Origin: Carnegiea gigantea
Taxonomy: Eukaryota; Streptophyta; Magnoliopsida; Caryophyllales; Cactaceae
Assembly (NCBI GenBank): GCA_029747015.1
Contig: JAKOGI010000441.1
Location: forward strand, 300,001 to 364,000
Direction: 5' to 3'
Length of the DNA stretch: 64,000 bases
The position numbers and the translations under genes are program-made. The notes beneath the pieces were generated by a model, which saw nothing but the letters and a program-made list of their open reading frames with translations, did not search any database and was not told where the DNA came from. Below, one piece after another: positions 1 through 8,430 of the stretch (position 1 is the first letter of the stretch; every line of letters begins with the position of its first letter).

Positions 1-1529
1 TCGATGTCACATACTTCCAAGGAAACAATGTCTTCACTTTTTGGTATATCTGGATTGGATAATGACATGCAAGTCCCATGTCCAGATACCCTCATCCTCT
101 TTAAACAACCTTCATGGCTGGACAGGTTGACAGAAGCACCCCAGTTTGATTCATTTAAATGTGTCTGAGTTGCAGATGAGCAGTCTGTCTTCTGTGCCCT
201 ACTGCAAACAGCGGACACTTTCACGGTGTTATCATGGGCCCTAGAGGTTAGTTTTTGGACATGACCAGGCGAAAAAGATTGAGTAGCGAAGCTGATGTCG
301 CATTTGGAGGAGCCAATATCCCTACTTGTTAGGGTATCAGGACTGGTAACAAACCTGCAGGCAACAGATTCAGACGCCTCTGTTCTTTTAGGATAATCTT
401 CGCAGCTTAACAAATTGGCGTGAGCTTTCCATTTTGGTTCATCTTTCAAGCGTAACCAAGCATGTACCAAGTTGAAACGGCGACCATCATTTTGGGAGCG
501 GTATAGTCTATGTGCTCTAGCCATGATGCCTTTCTTATCCATCTCATTTTGGCATTCCTTGCAGGCTTGATCATAGCACTCGACAAATTTCTTGACTGCT
601 ACACTGGTCCTATAAAAGCGTTTTATCAACATTTGCTCAGTTCTTGGGACTCCACCTTTGCGGTTCTCGTCAAAATACTTCAGCACCCGGTTCCAAAAAG
701 ACATCGTTTTCTGATCATCTCCCAGATTTGTATCATTGTAACTCTCTAACCATGCTCTTATGAGGAGCTCATCTTCTTCAAATTGCCAACGGTTATATCG
801 GCCTTCAGCTGCAGTGACATTAGCTGTGTCCAATGTGCTAGGAATCGTCATCTTTGGAAGCCCTACAATGGGAGCTGAGGCCACATCCCTCCCCGAATCG
901 GAGTGCATCTGAACTTCACGGTAGCAGTCCATTTTCCACGTTCCATTGCAAAGCTTCCATACTTTCATGGTATTATCACAGCCCCCAGAAGCTAGTTTAT
1001 GAACCAGGTTATGCCACTCGGACCCATTCTGAACCTCAGGAGCTGTGGCTGGGGCCCATGAGAGACAGGTTACTCCACCAGGATGGGCATGACCAATCAA
1101 GTTGGTGTCCCAACCACCATCAGACCGACCAGTGAGCACCAAAATACTCCCATCAGAAGACCCACAAACCAAACAAAGCCCTAACTCATGGGGTGCCCAC
1201 GAAATACAAGTAACAGAAGACTTATGCTCATCGAAGGCACGAAACTCTTTCCATTCATTCTGATTGCCTTCCTTCCAAATGATCACCCTACCGTCATACG
1301 AACAAGAAGCAATAATTGACCCAAAGGTAGGGTGCCCCCAAGCAACCTGCCTTACAGGGCCTTGGTGGCCAGTCAATGTAGCTAAGGGCTGTAATGCAGA
1401 ATTGTTGTCAAAACCCATGATCTTAACTGTGGCATCCGATGAGGCAGTCACCAAACGTTTCCCACTGTAATCCCATTTAGCATCATGAACCACACAGCCA
1501 TGACCAGTTTCAATCTTCTGAACAGGCAT
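1..1529 (-). CDS. SEC13-like WD40 / NAM-associated-domain fusion, copy 1 (3' end cut by window)
   Basis: The start codon is at 1527-1529 (protein begins MPVQK) and the frame runs off the left edge. Base-by-base comparison with copy 2 (4083-5891) shows the same gene with scattered substitutions and one in-frame 3-bp difference (near 1047). From the start codon to the same anchor the two copies measure 1529 and 1532 bp, so no net frameshift is present, and I saw no stop in the stretches I translated. The N-terminus is SEC13-like WD40 sequence. The middle holds the tryptophan- and acid-rich Myb-like/NAM-associated domain, and the tail carries the same degenerate repeats as copy 2. No intron is visible. 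It is probably a working duplicate of copy 2. The function of the fused product is unknown; true SEC13 is a COPII coat and nuclear-pore subunit. I am sure of the homology and less sure that it is expressed. Confidence 0.75.
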   Translation of the reverse strand, partial: MPVQKIETGHGCVVHDAKWDYSGKRLVTASSDATVKIMGFDNNSALQPLATLTGHQGPVRQVAWGHPTFGSIIASCSYDGRVIIWKEGNQNEWKEFRAFDEHKSSVTCISWAPHELGLCLVCGSSDGSILVLTGRSDGGWDTNLIGHAHPGGVTCLSWAPATAPEVQNGSEWHNLVHKLASGGCDNTMKVWKLCNGTWKMDCYREVQMHSDSGRDVASAPIVGLPKMTIPSTLDTANVTAAEGRYNRWQFEEDELLIRAWLESYNDTNLGDDQKTMSFWNRVLKYFDENRKGGVPRTEQMLIKRFYRTSVAVKKFVECYDQACKECQNEMDKKGIMARAHRLYRSQNDGRRFNLVHAWLRLKDEPKWKAHANLLSCEDYPKRTEASESVACRFVTSPDTLTSRDIGSSKCDISFATQSFSPGHVQKLTSRAHDNTVKVSAVCSRAQKTDCSSATQTHLNESNWGASVNLSSHEGCLKRMRVSGHGTCMSLSNPDIPKSEDIVSLEVCDI

Positions 1530-2126
1530 TGTTTCTTCTCTTTTTCTCTGTCCTCCCTCAACACACAAGGGTTTCTTTCTCTAATCTCTGAATTCAGCTC
1601 CTTAAGTAGTTCTCAAAACCCAAATCATCAGAATATCATCACTTGAAACAAACTGGGCATGTCCCATATAAAATGAACTATATAAAGCAAAAACTGCCCA
1701 TTTCACTGACTAAATCTGACAACTGGGGTTTCACTTTTTTCTTCTTCTGGGAAGGGGGGGTTTATAATGCCATTAGTACTGTACGAGAAAAGCACGAAAT
1801 TCTTCAATCACAGATCGTGTAGCACAGTATTAATCAATCAAAAAAAAGGGCAACAAATTGTATCAACCGCACCAGGGTTCTGGTTAAATCAAAGGGATAA
1901 TCTGGGCAAACTATCATGGTTCACAATTAGGGATCCAAACAGAAAGAATGAGGGGAAGAATGGCCATACCAGAAGAAGAGAGCGTAGCTGAGCATCTGTT
2001 AAGAGGAAACCCGACGGATGATAAGAAATGATGTGGCCGCGGCTAAGTTGTTGAGGGGAAAGGAAAGATGGTGAGCAGATCAAATGAATCTGGTTACGAG
2101 TGCGTGTATAATATACATGGGCATGA
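1530..2126 (-). promoter_or_regulatory. 5' leader/upstream region of copy 1, duplicated upstream of copy 2
   Basis: This stretch is closely similar to 5892-6491 upstream of copy 2, so the tandem duplication carried the gene together with its leader and proximal promoter. It begins with a pyrimidine-rich leader on the coding strand complement and contains a poly-G run near 1755. I cannot assign a transcription start. No protein gene is supported here; the short open frames are not conserved between the two copies. Confidence 0.45.
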
Positions 2127-2663
2127 GGTTCTCTACTCATCAGTGAATTCATATTTACCAAATCTACTCATTTCTATCAACTCTTGCCTAATTTTTACCA
2201 ATTTTTTCCAACTTTCATAAAAAATTTCAAACTTTCACCAATCATATTAATTTTTGCTAACTTTAACTAACTTCAAATTTGTTATTTTCGTCAGAAAATA
2301 GAAGTTGGTACAAGGTTGAAGTTCGTAAAGATTGGCAGAAGTAGATAGAAATCGATATAAGTTGGGGTTTTTTTTTTGGAATGATTGGTAAAAGTTGGTT
2401 AAGATTGAGAAAGATTGAAAGAATTTGGTAGAAGTTGATATAAGTTGGTAGAAGTTAGAGAATATTGATAAGAAATGTAAATGAGTGAAGATTTTTTTTT
2501 TTTTTTAAGAAATTTTGAAAGATATTGCTAAGAGTTTGGTAGAAGTTGATTGAAGTTAGAAATTATTGAATATGTTTTTTTAGAGTCGGTAAAAATTGAA
2601 AGAAGTTGGTAGAAATTAGTTCAAGTTGGTTAAAGGAAATTCACCAATGAAAAGAACAGATCC
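2127..2663. mobile_element. Old TIR element (about 0.54 kb) shared by both array units
   Basis: The right end has AAAAGAACAGATCC, the same terminal motif as the better preserved MITEs next to it. The left end (GGTTCTCTACTCATCAGTG) is a degenerate inverted match to it. The interior is made of short purine-rich units of the GTTGGTAGAAGTTG type on one side and the complementary pyrimidine type on the other. An equivalent stretch lies at 6492-7009, so insertion came before the duplication. No coding capacity is visible. The ends are approximate. Confidence 0.45.
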
Positions 2664-2674
2664 ACTATTTTGAA

Positions 2675-2919
2675 ACCCTGTTCTTTTTGTGGGTCAATTC
2701 TAAAATATCAACCTCAACCCACTTCAACTTATTTCAACCCACTTCAACTCATTTCCACTATTTTAACCAAGTTTAATATATCACATAAAAAAATTCAACT
2801 CACTTCAACATATTTCAACCTACTTTAACCTACTTCAATCCACCACAACCTATTTCAACATACCTCAACCTACTTTATCCTTTTACCCACCTCAATTTAC
2901 CTACGAAAAGAACAGGCCC
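2675..2919. mobile_element. Tourist/Harbinger-like MITE, copy-1 unit only
   Basis: The element is bounded by ACCCTGTTCTTTT on the left and AAAAGAACAGGCCC on the right, which form inverted repeats. The interior is a run of TTCAACCCACTTCAACC-like units. The matching position in the copy-2 unit (about 7018-7021) lacks it. TAA follows the right end, but the left target duplication is altered. It is in the same orientation as the element at 7074-7322 and opposite to 2939-3218. No ORF is present. Assignment to PIF/Harbinger rests on the TIR and TTA-type target site and is inferred. Confidence 0.6.
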
Positions 2920-2938
2920 TAAGTGATATGAACATTTA

Positions 2939-3218
2939 GGGTCTGTTCTTTTGTTTGGAAAATATGGGTTGATAGATGGATGAAGTTGATTGAGATTTGT
3001 TGAAGTGGGTTGAAGTAGGTATTTTTTGTTGAAGTGGTTTGGAGTGGATTGAAGTTGGTTAAAGCGGGTTGAATTTTTTTTTTATGCGATAGGAAGAAGT
3101 TAGTTAAAATAGTAAGAAGTGGATTGAAATTGGTTTTTTTTTTTATTGAAGTTGGTGAAGTTGGTTGAAGCTGGTTGAAGTTAGTAAACTGGAATTTACT
3201 AACGAAAAGAACAGGGCC
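2939..3218. mobile_element. Tourist/Harbinger-like MITE with TTA target duplication
   Basis: The left end is GGGTCTGTTCTTTT, the right end complements to GGCCCTGTTCTTTT, and TTA flanks both sides (2936-2938 and 3219-3221). The interior is TTGAAGTGGGTTGAAGT-like repeats. The copy-2 unit keeps the empty site as a single TTA at 7040-7042. It is 280 bp long with no coding capacity. Three-base TTA duplications with a GG-starting TIR fit the PIF/Harbinger superfamily. Confidence 0.75.
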
Positions 3219-3221
3219 TTA

Positions 3222-4082
3222 ATCACATATTCACCGCAAACTTTGCGACGTTTAACATAAAAGTCATACATGTAAAAAGTTCCTAATCATTACATTAAAA
3301 ATTGTCACAAATAAATTAAGCATAAACATTTATCACACAACTTATCAAATTATTAAAACAAATATAATCCGCTAATTTACCAAATTTTAGTTAGTTTTTT
3401 AATTATGAGAAAAATTATGCCAAATTTTAGTTAGTTTTTTAATCATGAAAAACACTATGCCAAAAACTGGCATGCTTTTCTCGTTTGTAAAATGTAAATA
3501 TGTGTTGAATGTCGATAAAGATTAGTAGAAGTCGGTAAGAGTTGGAAGTTTATTGATGGGAACAAACGAGTCAAGTCACTGAAAAAATAATTTTGACAGT
3601 TCGATTTCTAAATTATCTCCACTTCTCCAATGGCGTATGTAATTTGTTTTCAGTACCAACGGTGTCTACTGAGGACTTGAAGCAAAGACAATGTTCCTGA
3701 CCTTATTGATCTCAAAACTCCCTCATTTCTCTTCCAGATGATCCCTAGCTTCAATATGAGGTGTGAGAGGTGCTTCTTTCGACATGTATATATGAATTTC
3801 AAGTGTCATTTTCACCGTTACTTCAAAATCTTGATTGAGCTCTCTTTCATTCAAGACTGTTATCACACAGCTTTTCGTAGGGGAAATTGTCTCATCCAAG
3901 ATATCTGTGAGGCATATTGATTGCAATAGCAATGCCTGATAAAGAAACTATAATCATGAGACAAACATTTTTTAGATCACTTCAAAGACGAATTCACGAG
4001 TTACATAACATAAAAAGCAGAGAAATTGGAGTTACGCATGAAACTCTGAATTCTAACGAGAACAATTCAAAATACACATGAA
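3222..4082. other. AT-rich spacer between array units 1 and 2
   Basis: About 3222-3530 is homologous to 7042-7600 of the next unit, where a further MITE interrupts it. A short inverted pair (TTTTCTCGTTTG at about 3477, CAAACGAG at about 3564) may mark a deleted MITE remnant. The rest up to the stop codon of copy 2 shows no supported gene. It is presumably 3' flank of copy 2. Confidence 0.4.
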
Positions 4083-5891
4083 TCACAGCAGGTATTTTTG
4101 TTTAAGCTGTTGGACAAGAAGAACATGAAATTGCAGTTGCTCTTTGCTCATGGAAGATGTATCCTTGAAGATGACTTGCATATCTATCTCCATCTGTTTG
4201 GTCCGTGCAAGTTCCTCCAATGCACTTGCCTTTTTCAATTCGGCAGATTTAATTGCATGCAACTCTTTCACCAACACTCCTTTTGATTTTCTCTTACCTT
4301 TCGATTCTACCTTGCTTTCTGGAGGCTTCACCACAGAGTTGATCGGCTCAACTGCAGAGTCGATGTCACATACTTCCAAGGAAACAATGTCTTCACTTTT
4401 TGGCATATCAGGATTGGATAATGACATGCAAGTCCCATGTCCAGATACCCTCATCCTCTTTAAACAACCTTCACGGCTGGACAGGTTGACAGAAGCACCC
4501 CAGTTTGATTCATCTAAATGTGTGTGAGTTGCAGCTGAGCAGTCTGTCTTCTGTGCCCTATTGCAAACAGCGGACACTTTCACTGTGTTACCATTGGCCC
4601 TAGAGGTTAGTTTTTGGACATGACCAGGCAGAAAAGATTGAGTAGCGAAGCTGATGTCGCATATGTTGGAGCCAATATCCCTACTTGTTAGGGTATCAGG
4701 ACTGGTAACAAACCTGCAGGGAACAGATTCAGATACCTCTGTTCTTTTAGGATAGTCTTCGCAGCTCAACAAATTGACGTGAGCTTTCCATTTTGGTTCA
4801 TCTTTCAAGCGTAACCAAGCATGTACCAAGTTGAAACGGCGACCATCATTTTGGGAGCAGTATAGTCTATGTGCTCTAGCCATGATGTCTTTCTTATCCA
4901 TCTCATTTTGGCATTCCTTGCAGGCTTGATCATAGCACTCGACAAACTTCTTGACTGCTACACTGGTCCTATAAAAGCGTTTTATCAACATTTGCTCAGT
5001 TCTTGGGATTCCACCTTTCCGGTTCTCTTCAAAATACTTCACCACCCGGTTCCAAAAAGACATCGTTTTCTGGTCATCTCCCAGATTTGTATCCTTGTAA
5101 CTCTCTAACCATGCTCTTATGAGGAGCTCATCTTCTTCAAATTGCCAACGGTTACATCGGCTCTCTCCTGCAGTGACATTAGCTGTGTCCAATGTGCTAG
5201 GAATCGTCATCTTTGGAAGCCCCACAATGGGAGCTGAGGCCCCATCCCTTTCTGAATCTGAGTGCATCTGAACTTCAGGGTAGCAGTCCATTTTCCATGC
5301 TCCATTGCAAAGCTTCCATACTTTCATGGTATTATCACAGCCCCCAGAAGCTAGTTTATGAACCAGGTTGTGCAACTCAGACCCATTCTGAACCTCAGGA
5401 GCTGTTATGGCTGGGGCCCATGAGAGACATGTTACTCCACCGGGATGGGCATGACCGATCAAATTGGTGTCCCAACCACCATCAGACCGACCAGTGAGCA
5501 CCAAAATACTCCCATCAGAAGAGCCACAAACCAAACAAAGCCCTAACTCATGAGGTGCCCACGTAATACAATTAACAGAAGACTTATGCTCATTCAGGAC
5601 ACGAAACTCTTTCCATTCATTCTGATTGCCTTCCTTCCAAATGATCACCCTACCCTCATACGAACACGAAGCAATAATTGACCCAAAAGAAGGGTGCCCC
5701 CAAGCAACCTGCCTAACAGGGCCTTCGTGGCCAGTCAATGTAGCCAAGGGCTGTAATGCAGAATTGTTGTCAAGACCCATGATCTTAACAGTGGCATCCG
5801 ATGAGGCAGTCGCCAAACGTTGCCCACTATAATCCCATTTAGCATCATGAACCACACTGCCATGACCAGTTTCAATCTTCTGAACAGGCAT
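4083..5891 (-). CDS. SEC13-like WD40 / Myb-like NAM-associated-domain fusion protein, copy 2
   Basis: An uninterrupted single-exon frame of 602 residues, taken from the first ATG of the SEC13-like start (MPVQKIETGH). Residues 1-210 follow SEC13: WD40 blades with GHEGPVRQVAW, GRVIIW, WAPHELGLCLVCGSSDG, GGVTCLSWAP and DNTMKVWK. Homology continues to about 232 (GLPKMTI, where SEC13 has GLPKSTI) and stops inside the fifth of six blades. Residues 249-370 look like the Myb/trihelix-like and NAM-associated family found in PIF/Harbinger-linked proteins: W..EEDELLIRAWL, FWNRVVKYFEE, KRFYR, CYDQACKE and FNLVHAWLRLKDEPKW. Residues 368-516 contain two diverged repeats flanking a relic of the SEC13 blade-4 segment. 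Residues 530-602 are basic then helical, ending with the IFKDTSSMSKEQLQFH segment typical of NAM-associated tails. An incomplete propeller is unlikely to serve as ordinary SEC13. The function is unknown; nuclear or DNA-binding is an inference. Confidence 0.85.
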   Translation of the reverse strand: MPVQKIETGHGSVVHDAKWDYSGQRLATASSDATVKIMGLDNNSALQPLATLTGHEGPVRQVAWGHPSFGSIIASCSYEGRVIIWKEGNQNEWKEFRVLNEHKSSVNCITWAPHELGLCLVCGSSDGSILVLTGRSDGGWDTNLIGHAHPGGVTCLSWAPAITAPEVQNGSELHNLVHKLASGGCDNTMKVWKLCNGAWKMDCYPEVQMHSDSERDGASAPIVGLPKMTIPSTLDTANVTAGESRCNRWQFEEDELLIRAWLESYKDTNLGDDQKTMSFWNRVVKYFEENRKGGIPRTEQMLIKRFYRTSVAVKKFVECYDQACKECQNEMDKKDIMARAHRLYCSQNDGRRFNLVHAWLRLKDEPKWKAHVNLLSCEDYPKRTEVSESVPCRFVTSPDTLTSRDIGSNICDISFATQSFLPGHVQKLTSRANGNTVKVSAVCNRAQKTDCSAATHTHLDESNWGASVNLSSREGCLKRMRVSGHGTCMSLSNPDMPKSEDIVSLEVCDIDSAVEPINSVVKPPESKVESKGKRKSKGVLVKELHAIKSAELKKASALEELARTKQMEIDMQVIFKDTSSMSKEQLQFHVLLVQQLKQKYLL

Positions 5892-6491
5892 TGTTTCTTC
5901 TCCTTTTCTCTCTCCTCCCTGAACACACAAGGGTTTCTTCTTCCAATCTCTAAATTCAGCTCCTTCAGTAGTTTACAAAACCCAAATCATCAGAATATAG
6001 TCATTTGAAACAAACTGGGCATGTCCCATATAAAATAAACGATCTAAAGCAAAAAATGCCCATTTCACTGACTAAATCTGACAACTGGGGTTTTACTTTT
6101 TTCTTCTTCTGGGAAAGGGGGGGTATAATCCCATCAGTACTGTATGAGAAAAGATGAAATTCTTCAATCACAGATCGTGCAGCACAGCATTAATCAATAA
6201 AAAAAAGGCAAGAAATCGTATAAACCCCATCAGGGTTCTGGTTAAATCAAAGGGATAATCTGGGCAAACTATCATGTTTCGCAATTAGGAATCCAAACAT
6301 AAAGAATGAGGGGAAGAATGGCCATACCAGAAAAAGAGAGTGTGGCTGAGCATCTGTGAAGAAGAAACCCGACGGATGAGAAGAAATGATGGAGCCCCGG
6401 CTAGTTGTCAAGGGAAGAGGAAAGCTGGTGCGCAGATCAGATCAAATGAATCTGGGTCCGAGTGCTCGTATGTTAGTATATATAGGTGTAC
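5892..6491 (-). promoter_or_regulatory. 5' leader/upstream region of copy 2
   Basis: Duplicate of 1530-2126 with many small differences, including the poly-G tract near 6117 and a conserved leader just upstream of the start codon. Conservation of the leader next to both intact copies suggests both keep a promoter. No transcription start can be assigned. Confidence 0.4.
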
Positions 6492-7009
6492 GGGGGTCGC
6501 TACTCATTAGTGAATGCATATTTACCAAATCTACTCATTTCTATCACCTCTTAAATAATTTTTATCAACTCTTTCAAACTTTTATAAAAAAAATTCAAAC
6601 TTCTACCAACTCTTACTAATCTTTACCAACTTTAACTAACTTTAGACTTGTTATTGTCGTTGACAAATAGGAGTAGGTAAATGACTAAAATTCGTAAAAG
6701 TAGGTAAGGGTTAGTAGAAATCGGCATAAGTTGATTTTTTTTTTTGAATGATTGGTAAGAGTTAGTTAAGGTTGGAAAATATTGAAAGAAATTAGTAGAA
6801 GTTGGTAAGAGTTGATAGAAGTGAAGATGTTGGTATGAAATGTAAATAAGTGGGGATTTCTTTTTAAGAAATTTTCAAAGAGATTGGTGAGAGTTGGTAG
6901 AAATTGATGGAAGTTGGTTGAAGTTGAAAATAATTGAAATTATTTTGTAATTGGAAGAAGTTGATTGAAGTTAATTGATGGGGATTTACCAATGAAAAAA
7001 AATAGGCCC
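6492..7009. mobile_element. Old TIR element, counterpart of 2127-2663
   Basis: Same arrangement and interior sequence as 2127-2663 in the first unit, ending near AATAGGCCC at 7001-7009. Both ends are degenerate. It shows that the duplication unit included gene, promoter and this element. Confidence 0.4.
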
Positions 7010-7073
7010 TCTATTTTGAAAAGTAAGCAATATAAACATTTAACCACATATCACTGCAAACTTTACAACATTA

Positions 7074-7322
7074 AAAAATGTTCTTTTTGTGGTTCCATTC
7101 TAAAATACCAACTTCAACTCACTTCAAACCACTTCAGTTTACTTTAACCTACTTCAACCCACTTCAATGTACTTTTACTATTTTAACCAAGTTTAATTTA
7201 TCATATAAAAAAATTCAACCAACTTCAACCAACTTCAACCCACCTCAACCTGCTTCAACCCACCTCCACCTACTTCATCTTTTTACTCATCCCAATTTAT
7301 TACCTACGAAAAGAACATGCCC
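7074..7322. mobile_element. Tourist/Harbinger-like MITE, copy-2 unit only, TTA target duplication
   Basis: The left end AAAAATGTTCTTTT and right end AAAAGAACATGCCC form imperfect inverted repeats, with TTA on both sides (7071-7073 and 7323-7325). The interior has TTCAACCCACTTCAACC-type units. The copy-1 unit has the empty site at 3252-3254 (single TTA). It is 249 bp with no ORF. Confidence 0.7.
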
Positions 7323-8184
7323 TTAATATAAAAATTATATGTATAAAAAGTTGCCAATCATTACATTAAAAAATGACACAAATTAATTATATATAAACAT
7401 TTACAACAAAACTTATCAAATACTTAAAACAAATACAATCCACAAATTTATCAAATTTTAGTTAGTCTTTTAATTATGAGAAATATTATTCGAAATTTTA
7501 GTTAGTTTTTCAATTATGAGAAATATTGTGTGAAAACCTTCAAGTTCTTTTCATTGGCAAGTGTGTTGATAAAGATAGGCAGAAGTGGGTAAGGCTTTTT
7601 TTTTTTTTTTTTAGTGATTGATAGAAGTTGGTTAAAATTGAAAAAGATTGAAAAAAGTTGATAAAAGTTTGTAGAAGTTGGTAAAGTTGGAAGGTGTTGA
7701 TAAGAAATACAAAGGAGGTGATGAAAATTTTGAAGAAGATTGCTAACAGTTGGTAGAAACTGGTAAAATTGAAAAAGGTTGGTTAGAGTTGAAACAATTG
7801 GTTAGAATTGGAAGGGATTTGAAGTTATTTGTAAGAGCTGCTAGAAGTTAGTAGCAGTTAGTAAAAGTTGGTAGAAATTTACAAAATACACATTGGACTT
7901 GTTTTCATATAAACCCATTAATGTTGTTTGTTTATACAGGCTTCTAGGGTGTTTCTTATAAAGTTTCATAGGAAAAAGGTCCAATGAAGAAAGCAAATTA
8001 TTGAGTGAAGTTATGCATTTTCAACCCACTGACCAAAGTAGGTAAGCAGGTCACCAAACAACACCCCCCCCCCCCCAAAAAAAAAAAAAAACCCCAAAAA
8101 AACAGGTAGACTGTAGGGCTCAAGTGCTCAACAATGCCACTAGGACAGAGGAGATTCCCGCCATTTTCTTTTTTGCTTGGAAGT

Positions 8185-8226
<42 letters not shown>

Positions 8227-8430
8227 CTTACAATCAGAAGTCATAACTCTACTTAATCATCACTTGATAGCCTTTTCAATGGCAATATGATTCATCAAGA
8301 TTTCTCAAAGTTTGAACTGCTCAAAACAGCACTCATACAGCTTCTCAAACAAGAAGTTACCTGACTCCTAGAGTACTCAGTCAAAGCTACACATGGAATT
8401 ATACAATTGCAGGAGTTGCTAAATTTAAAG
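7323..8430. repeat. AT-rich spacer with MITE-like GTTGGTAGAAGTTG repeats and two microsatellites
   Basis: About 7560-7890 is another tract of GTTGGTAAAAGTTG-type units starting with GTTCTTTTCATTGG, probably a further decayed element of the same family. A C13-A15 compound run lies at 8064-8091 and a (GA)n run at about 8186-8223. No gene is supported. Confidence 0.5.

Noticed and set aside
1889..2161. Short open frame upstream of copy 1.
   Set aside because: It is not conserved in the duplicated counterpart upstream of copy 2.
2160..3220. CRISPR-like array because of short regular repeats.
   Set aside because: The units are contiguous degenerate 8-9-bp words without spacers, inside inverted-repeat elements of a plant genome.
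4098..5832. Many plus-strand open frames across the fusion gene, repeated in copies 1 and 2.
   Set aside because: They are antisense shadows of the minus-strand coding frame; their conservation follows from the duplication.
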